The notes under the pieces: model-generated
The model's database searches: none
Told to the model about the DNA's origin: nothing
Seen by the model: only the letters and a program-made list of their open reading frames with translations
Translations under genes and position numbers: made by a program
DNA from: Pseudomonas sp. JQ170C
GTDB taxonomy: Bacteria > Pseudomonadota > Gammaproteobacteria > Pseudomonadales > Pseudomonadaceae
Assembly (NCBI RefSeq): GCF_035581345.1
Contig: NZ_CP141608.1
Coordinates: 5,796,501 to 5,860,500 of the forward strand
Direction: 5' to 3'
Length of the DNA: 64,000 nt
Shown: positions 40,154-48,017 of the stretch, one piece after another
Numbering within the stretch: the first letter of the stretch is position 1
How the letters are laid out: each line of letters starts with the position of its first letter

Positions 40154-40420
40154 ATGGCCCGCGTAACCGTTGAAGACTGCCTAGAACACGTGGATAACCG
40201 TTTTGAGCTGGTCATGCTCTCTACCAAGCGTGCCCGTCAGCTGGCCACCGGCGGCAAAGAGCCGAAAGTGGCGTGGGAAAACGACAAACCTACCGTCGTT
40301 GCCCTGCGTGAAATCGCTGAAGGCATCTGCACTCCAGAATTCATCGCCGCCGAATCCATCGTCGAAGTCGAACCTGCTTTCGCATTCGGTAGCGAGGAAG
40401 AGGCCAACGAGGCCGTCTAA
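40154..40420 (+). CDS. rpoZ: RNA polymerase omega subunit
   Basis: 88 residues from the ATG at 40154 behind gagga; four extra codons upstream are not used. [20 protein letters not shown] is the standard start, with [11 protein letters not shown] following. Omega helps fold the beta' subunit and carries the MAR motif to which ppGpp binds (site 1), which fits its operon partner spoT 60 bases downstream. Confidence 0.98.
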   Translation: MARVTVEDCLEHVDNRFELVMLSTKRARQLATGGKEPKVAWENDKPTVVALREIAEGICTPEFIAAESIVEVEPAFAFGSEEEANEAV

Positions 40421-40480
40421 GCCTATGCCTGGTCGATGCGGTACGGCGCAGGGCCCCATTCCTCGGCAGGAGGTAACACT

Positions 40481-42589
40481 GTGCCGAGCATAGACGCCCT
40501 CGCCGATCGACTGTCGACCTACCTCGGCGCCGACCAGGTCAACCTGGTGCGCCGGGCGTACTTCTACGCCGAACAAGCCCACGACGGCCAGCGCCGTCGC
40601 AGCGGCGAAGCCTACGTCACGCATCCGCTGGCGGTGGCCAGCATCCTTGCCGACATGCACATGGACCATCAGAGCCTGATGGCGGCCATGCTCCATGACG
40701 TAATCGAAGACACCGGCATTGCCAAAGAAGCGCTCAGCTCGCAATTTGGCGAAACCGTGGCCGAACTGGTCGACGGGGTCAGCAAACTGACCCAGATGAA
40801 CTTCGAGACCAAGGCCGAGGCCCAGGCGGAAAACTTCCAGAAAATGGCCATGGCCATGGCCCGGGACATCCGCGTGATCCTGGTGAAACTGGCCGACCGC
40901 CTGCACAACATGCGCACCCTTGAAGTGCTGTCTGGCGAAAAACGCCGGCGCATCGCCAAAGAAACCCTCGAAATCTACGCCCCCATCGCCAATCGCCTGG
41001 GCATGCACAGCGTGCGTGTGGAATTTGAAGACCTGGGTTTCAAGGCCATGCACCCGATGCGCTCGGCGCGCATCTACCAGGCCGTCAAGCGTGCCCGCGG
41101 CAACCGCAAGGAAATCGTCAACAAGATCGAGGAGTCGCTGGCCCATTGCCTGGCTGTCGACGGTATCGAAGGCGAAGTCAGCGGCCGGCAAAAGCACCTC
41201 TATGGCATCTACAAGAAGATGCGCGGCAAACGCCGCGCCTTCAACGAGATCATGGATGTTTATGCGTTTCGCATCATCGTCGACAAGGTAGACACCTGCT
41301 ACCGCGTGCTCGGCGCCGTACACAATCTGTACAAGCCACTGCCCGGACGCTTCAAGGACTACATCGCGATCCCCAAGGCCAACGGCTACCAGTCGCTGCA
41401 CACCACCCTGTTCGGCATGCACGGCGTGCCCATCGAGATCCAGATCCGCACCCGCGAAATGGAAGAGATGGCCAACAACGGCATCGCCGCCCACTGGCTG
41501 TACAAGTCCAGTGACGACGAGCAGCCCAAGGGCACCCATGCCCGCGCTCGCCAGTGGGTCAAAGGCGTACTGGAAATGCAGCAACGTGCCGGCAACTCGC
41601 TGGAATTCATCGAAAGCGTGAAGATCGACCTGTTCCCGGACGAGGTCTACGTCTTCACGCCCAAAGGCCGGATCATGGAGCTGCCAAAAGGCTCCACGGC
41701 GGTCGATTTCGCCTACGCAGTACACACCGACGTCGGCAACAGCTGCATTGCCTGCCGGATCAACCGCCGCCTGGCACCGTTGTCCGAGCCACTGCAGAGT
41801 GGTTCGACCGTCGAGATCGTCAGCGCCCCCGGCGCTCGTCCGAATCCTGCCTGGCTCAACTTCGTGGTCACCGGCAAAGCCCGCACGCACATCCGCCATG
41901 CCCTCAAGCTGCAGCGTCGCTCCGAGTCCATCAGCCTGGGTGAGCGCTTGCTGAACAAAGTCCTCAACGGTTTCGACAGCGCCCTGGACAAGATCCCGCA
42001 GGAGCGCATCCAGGCCATGCTCAGCGAGTACCGCCTTGAGCAGCTCGAGGACATGCTCGAAGACATCGGCCTGGGCAACCGCATGGCCTATGTCGTCGCC
42101 CGCCGCCTCCTGTCCACCGAAGGCGAACAGCTGCCGACCCCGGAAGGCCCACTGGCCATCCGCGGCACCGAAGGCCTGGTACTGAGCTACGCCAAATGCT
42201 GTACGCCGATTCCTGGCGACCCGATCGTCGGTCACCTGTCGGCGGGCAAAGGCATGGTCGTGCACCTGGAGAACTGCCGCAATATCAGTGAAATCCGCCA
42301 CAACCCGGAAAAATGCGTACAGCTGTCCTGGGCCAAGGATGTCACCGGCGAATTCAATGTCGAACTGCGCGTCGAACTGGAGCACCAGCGCGGCCTGATC
42401 GCCCTGCTGGCCAGCAGCGTCAATGCCGCCGACGGCAACATCGAGAAAATCAGCATGGACGAGCGCGATGGTCGCATCAGCGTGGTCCAACTGGTGGTCA
42501 GCGTACACGACCGTGTACACCTGGCCCGCGTGATCAAGAAACTACGCGCCCTGACCGGCGTGATCCGCATCACCCGCATGCGTGCGTAG
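40481..42589 (+). CDS. spoT: Bifunctional (p)ppGpp synthetase/hydrolase SpoT
   Basis: 702 residues. The start is GTG at 40481 with caggagg upstream; the ORF runs 15 codons further. Domains in order: HD hydrolase (about 45-150, HDVIEDTG), synthetase (235-350, DVYAFRIIVD and KDYIAIPKANGYQSLH), TGS (about 385-445), helical and zinc-finger/CC part (AKCCTPIPGDPIVG near 575-590) and ACT (about 630-702). An intact HD site favours SpoT over RelA. It degrades and makes (p)ppGpp in response to fatty acid, iron and carbon stress. The rpoZ-spoT-ridA order is the usual one. Confidence 0.98.
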   Translation: MPSIDALADRLSTYLGADQVNLVRRAYFYAEQAHDGQRRRSGEAYVTHPLAVASILADMHMDHQSLMAAMLHDVIEDTGIAKEALSSQFGETVAELVDGVSKLTQMNFETKAEAQAENFQKMAMAMARDIRVILVKLADRLHNMRTLEVLSGEKRRRIAKETLEIYAPIANRLGMHSVRVEFEDLGFKAMHPMRSARIYQAVKRARGNRKEIVNKIEESLAHCLAVDGIEGEVSGRQKHLYGIYKKMRGKRRAFNEIMDVYAFRIIVDKVDTCYRVLGAVHNLYKPLPGRFKDYIAIPKANGYQSLHTTLFGMHGVPIEIQIRTREMEEMANNGIAAHWLYKSSDDEQPKGTHARARQWVKGVLEMQQRAGNSLEFIESVKIDLFPDEVYVFTPKGRIMELPKGSTAVDFAYAVHTDVGNSCIACRINRRLAPLSEPLQSGSTVEIVSAPGARPNPAWLNFVVTGKARTHIRHALKLQRRSESISLGERLLNKVLNGFDSALDKIPQERIQAMLSEYRLEQLEDMLEDIGLGNRMAYVVARRLLSTEGEQLPTPEGPLAIRGTEGLVLSYAKCCTPIPGDPIVGHLSAGKGMVVHLENCRNISEIRHNPEKCVQLSWAKDVTGEFNVELRVELEHQRGLIALLASSVNAADGNIEKISMDERDGRISVVQLVVSVHDRVHLARVIKKLRALTGVIRITRMRA

Positions 42590-42612
42590 CCCAATAACAG
42601 CAAGGAGTCATC

Positions 42613-42993
42613 ATGACCAAGACCGTCATCACCAGTGACAAGGCCCCAGCCGCCATCGGCACCTACTCCCAGGCGATCAAGGCCGGCAACACGGTGTACA
42701 TGTCCGGGCAGATCCCGCTGGACCCAAAAACCATGGAACTGGTTGAAGGCTTCGAGGCCCAGACCGTTCAGGTCTTCGAGAACCTCAAGGCCGTTGCCGA
42801 AGCCGCTGGCGGTTCGTTCAAGGACATCGTCAAGCTGAACATCTTCCTGACCGACCTGAGCCACTTCGCCAAGGTCAACGAGATCATGGGCAAGTACTTC
42901 GAGCAGCCTTACCCTGCCCGCGCAGCCATCGGCGTTGCAGCCCTGCCACGCGGTTCGCAGGTTGAAATGGACGCGATCCTCGTCCTCGAGTGA
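42613..42993 (+). CDS. ridA: RidA, reactive imine/enamine deaminase
   Basis: 126 residues of the archetypal RidA subfamily: begins [20 protein letters not shown] and has [31 protein letters not shown], the catalytic arginine in [15 protein letters not shown] and the terminal ILVLE. It removes 2-aminoacrylate from PLP enzymes, protecting them. It follows spoT by 23 bases, an old and widespread neighbour pairing. Confidence 0.96.
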   Translation: MTKTVITSDKAPAAIGTYSQAIKAGNTVYMSGQIPLDPKTMELVEGFEAQTVQVFENLKAVAEAAGGSFKDIVKLNIFLTDLSHFAKVNEIMGKYFEQPYPARAAIGVAALPRGSQVEMDAILVLE

Positions 42994-43052
42994 TCCCCCC
43001 GCGCGGCGAGCCGTCCGGTTCGCCGCCGCACTACCCCGGAAGGACCCCCGAC

Positions 43053-43787
43053 ATGCGCCATGCGCTTGCCTTGGCATTGGCCGCCGCACTGCTGAGCGGC
43101 TGCTCCAGCCACAAACCCGAAGACTACAACGGCATCTGGATCAACCAGAAAGCCATCGATGCTGCCGCCGAAGGCGTCAGCCTGCGCCAGGCCCTGCGCG
43201 AGAATGGCCCGAACTACGAGTGGAAGGTCAACGTCGCGGCCAACCAGGCCAGCTACACCAATGGTTTCGAGATCGTTGAAGGCCAATTCAAGGCCGGCGA
43301 AAAACAAAGCCAGGTCGAGTTCGGCGATGGTCAGGCCCAGGTCCTGACCCTGGACGGCGATGAATTGGTACAGAACGCCAGCCAACTGCTGACGCAACAG
43401 AATTTCGAGAAACCCAAGTCCTCCGCCCCTATTGCTGCGCGCACCGGCACCAGCTTCGAGCAGGCGCTCTACAGCGCCTACCTGGGTGGCAAATGGGAAA
43501 TCATCGAAGGCCCAGGCCAAGGCAATGTGGTGCGCTTTGGCGACAACGGCAGCATCGAAGGCCTGCCTAACCTGGACCGCTACGCCCTGTGCCTGGCCGG
43601 CGACTGCGCCGACATGACCGGCGAGTTCGACAGCCTATGGCTTGAGCGCAACAAGCACGGCGCCCCGTGGATCTTCAAACGCGACGGCGACCAGCTGGAA
43701 ATCCTGCGGGCGCTCAACAGCGCCAAACCGGATGAAAAGCCCCAGCTCTATCCTGGCGCCCGCCAGTGGTTGCTCGAGCGCGACTGA
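43053..43787 (+). CDS. Putative lipoprotein of unknown function
   Basis: 244 residues from the ATG at 43053, with ggaagga 8 bases upstream; the frame is open 21 codons further. Residues 1-17 are a signal ending in the lipobox LLSGC, so Cys becomes lipid-modified and the protein is probably outer-membrane-attached. The rest is soluble with no recognised domain; Trp/Asp-rich repeats such as GIWINQKAID and GKWEIIEG suggest a beta-structured fold. It follows ridA by 59 bases and is convergent with the SDR gene. Confidence 0.75.
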   Translation: MRHALALALAAALLSGCSSHKPEDYNGIWINQKAIDAAAEGVSLRQALRENGPNYEWKVNVAANQASYTNGFEIVEGQFKAGEKQSQVEFGDGQAQVLTLDGDELVQNASQLLTQQNFEKPKSSAPIAARTGTSFEQALYSAYLGGKWEIIEGPGQGNVVRFGDNGSIEGLPNLDRYALCLAGDCADMTGEFDSLWLERNKHGAPWIFKRDGDQLEILRALNSAKPDEKPQLYPGARQWLLERD

Positions 43788-43798
43788 TAGCCTGACGC

Positions 43799-44659
43799 TT
43801 ACTCGGAACGTCCTTCAAGGATCGCCGCATAGCCTTCCTTGTAACTCGGGTACTGTGGCGCCCAGCCCAGTGCCCGGGCCCGCGCGTTACTGCAGCGCTT
43901 GCTACCGGTACGACGCACCCGCTCCTGCTCCGACCACTGGGTGACGCCCATATAGTTACGCAGCCAGGCCACTACTTCGGCCAATGGCGCCGGTGCATCG
44001 TCCACACCTATATAGCAATCATCCACGGCCTGCCCCTGCGCATCAGCCTTGAGCAGGAATGCCAGCAAACCAGCGGCGTCCTCGGCATGGATACGGTTGC
44101 CGTAGAGCGGTGGCTCCTCGGTTACCCGATAACCCTGGCGCACCTGGCTGAGCAGCCATTCACGTCCCGGGCCGTAGATACCCGTCAGGCGCACGATCGT
44201 TGCCGGGATACCGCTGGCCAGCGCCAGCTGTTCGGCATCGATCATCACCGTGCCCGAGTAGCCTTGCGGCTCGGTCGCCGACGTTTCGTCGATCCACTCA
44301 CCGTCCTGCTGGGCATAGACGCTGCTGCTGGAAACGAACAGCAAGCGCCGCGGCGCTTGTCCACGCTCGGTGAGCCAACCCAGAACATGCTTCAGGCCAT
44401 CGACATAGGCCGCCTTGTAGCCAGCCTCGTCATGCTGGCTGGCCGCTGCGCAGTAGACGAGATAGTCCGGCGCTTCAACCGGCCAGGTCGCCGGGCACTG
44501 CGCATCGAACACATCGGCGGCAATAGCCTTCACCCCGGCTGGCAACTGGCCAACATTGCGGCGCAGGCCACTCACCTGCCAATCGCACGCGAGCAATTGC
44601 TTGGCCAAACGGCTACCTACATCACCACAACCGACGATCAGAACTGAAGGCGCAGACAT
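43799..44659 (-). CDS. NAD(P)-dependent SDR/epimerase-like protein (YeeZ-like)
   Basis: 286 residues of the extended/atypical SDR fold. The cofactor motif VLIVGCGDVGSRLAKQL is at the N terminus, FVSSSSVYAQQDGEWIDE is the Ser part of the active site, and GIYGPGR and GNRIHAEDAAG are typical of YeeZ-type proteins. The usual YxxxK is replaced by the region GYSGTVM, so catalysis is uncertain. The function is unknown. It is convergent with the lipoprotein gene; ExbB begins 195 bases on the other side. Confidence 0.75.
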   Translation of the reverse strand: MSAPSVLIVGCGDVGSRLAKQLLACDWQVSGLRRNVGQLPAGVKAIAADVFDAQCPATWPVEAPDYLVYCAAASQHDEAGYKAAYVDGLKHVLGWLTERGQAPRRLLFVSSSSVYAQQDGEWIDETSATEPQGYSGTVMIDAEQLALASGIPATIVRLTGIYGPGREWLLSQVRQGYRVTEEPPLYGNRIHAEDAAGLLAFLLKADAQGQAVDDCYIGVDDAPAPLAEVVAWLRNYMGVTQWSEQERVRRTGSKRCSNARARALGWAPQYPSYKEGYAAILEGRSE

Positions 44660-44686
44660 CCCGAAACTCCGTAAATCAAAGGCCCA

Positions 44687-44710
44687 GCCTATCCAAATAA
44701 CTCGATAGGC
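44687..44710. promoter_or_regulatory. Hairpin in the SDR/exbB spacer
   Basis: Arms gcctatc (44687-44693) and gataggc (44704-44710), 10-base AT-rich loop. It may be part of the exbB control region; no good Fur box is visible there. Confidence 0.3.
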
Positions 44711-44853
44711 GGCTAGCTAATATGGAAAAAAAGCAACTTTATTACTTCTGCTAACAAGAATTACTTGCAATAATGGCCGCCCAAAATTGTTCTCGGCCGT
44801 CTCGAGGCCTAGAAGGACAACCACCTTTTTCTTCTTCATCAGGTCCGGCCAGC

Positions 44854-45831
44854 ATGACACGTATTCAACCTTCCGCTTCGCCAACCACGCCGCGCGCATG
44901 GCGCGCCATCGCCGCGCTGATGTTCAGCCTGGTCATGGCCCCTGTTGCCCTGGCCGATGAGCCGACCGCGCCACCTGCCGCACCTGCTGCAGTCGAAGCG
45001 CCCGCGGCCCCAGGCGCTGCTACCCCGGTCGACCCTGCCGCAGTCCCGGCTGCTGCTCCGGTTGATGGCCAGGCCGTCACTGAAGCCGAAGAAGTTGAAG
45101 CACTGGTCGAAGACACCAGCCTGGGCATGGCCCACGACCTTTCCCCATGGGGCATGTACAAAAACGCCGACATCGTCGTCAAAATCGTGATGATCGGCCT
45201 GGCAATCGCCTCGATCATCACCTGGACCATCTGGATCGCCAAGGGCTTCGAGCTGATGGGCGCCAAGCGCCGTCTGCGTGGCGAAATTGCCCTGCTGAAA
45301 AAATCCGCCTCCCTCAAGGAAGCCAGCGATGTAGCCAACAAGGAGGGCACCCTGGCCCACTTGCTGGTTCACGATGCCCTGGATGAAATGCGCCTGTCGG
45401 CCAACGCCCGCGAGAAGGAAGGCATCAAGGAACGCGTCAGCTTCCGTCTTGAGCGCCTGGTAGCCGCCAGCGGCCGGAACATGAGCAGCGGCACCGGCGT
45501 GCTGGCCACCATTGGTTCCACCGCACCGTTCGTCGGTCTGTTCGGTACCGTGTGGGGCATCATGAACAGCTTCATCGGCATCGCCAAAACCCAGACCACC
45601 AACCTCGCCGTTGTTGCCCCCGGTATCGCCGAGGCCCTGCTGGCCACCGCGCTGGGCCTGGTTGCCGCGATTCCGGCAGTCGTGATCTACAACGTCTTCG
45701 CCCGCTCCATCGCCGGTTACAAGGCTCAGGTTTCCGATGCTTCGGCAGAAGTCCTGCTGCTGGTCAGCCGCGACCTGGACCACCAGACCGGCGAGCGCAC
45801 CGCTGCCCCTCACATGGTGAAAGTGGGGTAA
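44854..45831 (+). CDS. exbB: Biopolymer transport protein ExbB
   Basis: 325 residues, longer than the 244 of E. coli ExbB because of a 100-residue N-terminal Ala/Pro-rich part behind a signal peptide (about residues 1-34), as in other P. putida ExbB proteins. The three membrane helices follow: NADIVVKIVMIGLAIASIIT, then GTGVLATIGSTAPFVGLFGT, then LLATALGLVAAIPAVVIYN. The start at 44854 is the first convincing ATG; the frame is open 27 codons further. ExbB with ExbD forms a proton-driven motor powering TonB-dependent outer-membrane transport. exbD follows 3 bases after the stop. Confidence 0.95.
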   Translation: MTRIQPSASPTTPRAWRAIAALMFSLVMAPVALADEPTAPPAAPAAVEAPAAPGAATPVDPAAVPAAAPVDGQAVTEAEEVEALVEDTSLGMAHDLSPWGMYKNADIVVKIVMIGLAIASIITWTIWIAKGFELMGAKRRLRGEIALLKKSASLKEASDVANKEGTLAHLLVHDALDEMRLSANAREKEGIKERVSFRLERLVAASGRNMSSGTGVLATIGSTAPFVGLFGTVWGIMNSFIGIAKTQTTNLAVVAPGIAEALLATALGLVAAIPAVVIYNVFARSIAGYKAQVSDASAEVLLLVSRDLDHQTGERTAAPHMVKVG

Positions 45832-45834
45832 GCC

Positions 45835-46260
45835 ATGGGCCTGCATCTTAATGAGGGTGGCGACGATCTTGCCGAAAACCACGAAATCAACGTCACGCCG
45901 TTTATCGACGTGATGTTGGTCCTGCTGATCATCTTCATGGTGGCAGCGCCTCTGGCAACCGTCGATATCAAGGTCGACCTGCCGGCCTCCACGGCCAAGC
46001 CGGCGCCAAGGCCCGAGAAGCCGGTGTTCCTCAGCGTCAAGGCTGACCAGAACGTCTACGTCGGCGAAGAACAGGTCCAGCGTGATCAACTAGGCGCGGT
46101 ACTCGATGCCAAGACCAAGGGCGACAAGGACACCACGATCTTCTTCCAGGCCGACAAGGGCGTGGACTACGGCGATCTGATGGAAGTCATGAACACCCTG
46201 CGCGCGGCCGGTTACCTGAAAGTCGGTCTGGTAGGACTTGAGACGGCAGCCAAGAAATGA
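45835..46260 (+). CDS. exbD: Biopolymer transport protein ExbD
   Basis: 141 residues. A short cytoplasmic N terminus leads to the single membrane helix NVTPFIDVMLVLLIIFMVAA, with the essential proton-path aspartate in TPFID. The periplasmic domain follows. It partners ExbB in energising TonB. It starts 3 bases after exbB and overlaps tonB by four bases (ATGA), so exbB-exbD-tonB is one operon. Confidence 0.97.
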   Translation: MGLHLNEGGDDLAENHEINVTPFIDVMLVLLIIFMVAAPLATVDIKVDLPASTAKPAPRPEKPVFLSVKADQNVYVGEEQVQRDQLGAVLDAKTKGDKDTTIFFQADKGVDYGDLMEVMNTLRAAGYLKVGLVGLETAAKK

Positions 46261-46994
46261 TCAAGACGCGGCATAAGCTGGCGCGTTACAGCAGTAGTCT
46301 GGCGATTGTGCTGGGGGTCCATGCCATCGCCGTGCTGCTGACGCTCAATTGGTCGGTGCCCCAGGCGATCGAGTTGCCCCCTGCGGCAATGATGATCCAG
46401 ATGGCTCCGATGCCTGAACCGGCTCCTCCTCCACCGCCCAAGGTGGTGACCCCGCCACAGCCGCCAGCGCCGGTCGAAGAACCACCGCTGCCGAAACTGG
46501 CCGAGGCGCCGAAACCCAAAATCGCTGTCGCCAAACAGGTGAAGCCGAAGGCCAAACCACAGCCGCCCAAGCCTGAGAAAAAGCCTGAGCCGCCACAGGA
46601 AAAGCCTGCCGACGAGGAAGTGGTCGATACGCCGCCCAACACCGCACCGGCGCAGAAATCAGCAGCTCCGGCACCAAGCATCGCCAGTAACAGCAATGCC
46701 CTGCCGACCTGGCAGAGCGATCTGTTGCGCCACCTGGCCAAGTACAAGCGTTACCCGGAAAACGCCCGGCGTATGCGCATGGAAGGCATCAACCGACTGC
46801 GTTTCGTGGTCGATAGCGAAGGCAAGATTCTTTCTTACGCCATCGCCGGTGGTTCGGGCAGTGCGGCACTGGATCGGGCAACCCTGGAGATGATCCGTCG
46901 CGCCCAACCGGTACCACCACCGCCGAAAGAATTGCTTACCAACGGCAGCATCGAGGTGATCGCGCCTTTCGTCTACTCGCTGGACAAGCGCTGA
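46257..46994 (+). CDS. tonB: TonB energy transducer
   Basis: 245 residues. An N-terminal membrane anchor (13-31, SLAIVLGVHAIAVLLTLNW) is followed by a Pro/Lys-rich spacer (about 50-150, many PKP and PPxP runs) and the TonB C-terminal domain (about 160-240, YPENARRMRMEGINRLRFVV). The Pro-rich part spans the periplasm and the C-terminal part touches TonB boxes of outer-membrane receptors for siderophores and vitamin B12. It is the last gene of the operon; no clear terminator follows before oxyR. Confidence 0.96.
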   Translation: MIKTRHKLARYSSSLAIVLGVHAIAVLLTLNWSVPQAIELPPAAMMIQMAPMPEPAPPPPPKVVTPPQPPAPVEEPPLPKLAEAPKPKIAVAKQVKPKAKPQPPKPEKKPEPPQEKPADEEVVDTPPNTAPAQKSAAPAPSIASNSNALPTWQSDLLRHLAKYKRYPENARRMRMEGINRLRFVVDSEGKILSYAIAGGSGSAALDRATLEMIRRAQPVPPPPKELLTNGSIEVIAPFVYSLDKR

Positions 46995-47087
46995 CGCATT
47001 GTTTCTGTCATACATAAGCAACTCTGATAACGTGCGTCTATCGAGTGCAGCCGCTATGCTGGGGCCGCAACTTCATGGACGCACGTT

Positions 47088-48008
47088 ATGACCCTCACAG
47101 AATTGCGCTACATCGTCACCCTCGCCCAGGAACAGCACTTCGGCCATGCCGCCGAACGTTGCCATGTCAGCCAGCCGACCTTGTCGGTGGGAGTGAAAAA
47201 GCTTGAGGACGAGCTGGGTGTTCTGATCTTCGAGCGCAGCAAAAGCGCTGTACGCCTGACGCCGGTTGGCGAAGGGATCGTTGCCCAGGCCCAGAAAGTT
47301 CTCGAACAGGCCCAGGGCATCCGCGAGCTGGCCCAGGCCGGCAAGAACCAACTCACCGCCCCCCTGAAAGTCGGCGCCATCTATACCGTTGGCCCCTACC
47401 TGTTCCCGCACCTGATTCCACAACTGCACCGGGTCGCCCCGCAGATGCCGTTGTACATCGAAGAGAACTTCACCCACATCCTGCGCGACAAGCTGCGCAA
47501 CGGCGAATTGGACGCGGTGATCATTGCCCTGCCGTTCAATGAAGCCGACGTCCTGACCATGCCGCTGTACGACGAACCCTTCTATGTGTTGATGCCCAGC
47601 GAGCACCCCTGGACCCAGAAGGAAACCATCGACGCAAGCCTGCTCAACGACAAGAGCCTGCTGTTGCTCGGCGAAGGCCACTGCTTCCGCGACCAGGTGC
47701 TCGAAGCTTGCCCGACACTGGCCAAGGGCAGCGATGGCTCCAAGCACACCACGGTTGAATCCAGCTCCCTGGAAACCATCCGCCACATGGTCGCCTCGGG
47801 CTTGGGTGTATCGATCCTGCCGCTGTCGGCGGTGCACAGCCACCACTACGCCCCCGGTGTCATCGAAGTGCGGCCACTGAGCCCCCCTGCCCCGTTTCGG
47901 ACCGTTGCCATTGCCTGGCGCGCCAGCTTCCCACGGCCCAAGGCCATCGAGATCCTCGCCGACTCCATCCGCCTGTGCTCGGTGGCCAAGCCGCCCGTGA
48001 GCCAGTAG
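47088..48008 (+). CDS. oxyR: Hydrogen peroxide sensor OxyR
   Basis: 306 residues, LysR family. Winged helix at 1-60 (ELRYIVTLAQEQHFGHAAER, then SQPTLSVGVKKLE). The peroxide-reactive pair C199 and C208 is present in GHCFRDQVLEACP, in the same numbering as E. coli. On oxidation they form a disulfide and the protein activates catalase, alkyl hydroperoxide reductase and similar genes. It lies 9 bases before recG, a pairing also found in P. aeruginosa, where the two are co-transcribed. Confidence 0.97.
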   Translation: MTLTELRYIVTLAQEQHFGHAAERCHVSQPTLSVGVKKLEDELGVLIFERSKSAVRLTPVGEGIVAQAQKVLEQAQGIRELAQAGKNQLTAPLKVGAIYTVGPYLFPHLIPQLHRVAPQMPLYIEENFTHILRDKLRNGELDAVIIALPFNEADVLTMPLYDEPFYVLMPSEHPWTQKETIDASLLNDKSLLLLGEGHCFRDQVLEACPTLAKGSDGSKHTTVESSSLETIRHMVASGLGVSILPLSAVHSHHYAPGVIEVRPLSPPAPFRTVAIAWRASFPRPKAIEILADSIRLCSVAKPPVSQ

Positions 48009-48017
48009 GAACCCACC

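Noticed and set aside
40181..42520. Antisense open frame of 779 codons over rpoZ-spoT
   Set aside because: Antisense to spoT with composition typical of GC-rich shadow frames; no ribosome site or recognisable domain. The same holds for long antisense frames over rep and algC.
44740..44800. Fur box in front of exbB
   Set aside because: The best stretch (attacttgcaataat) matches only partly and is not palindromic enough, although iron control of the operon would be expected.
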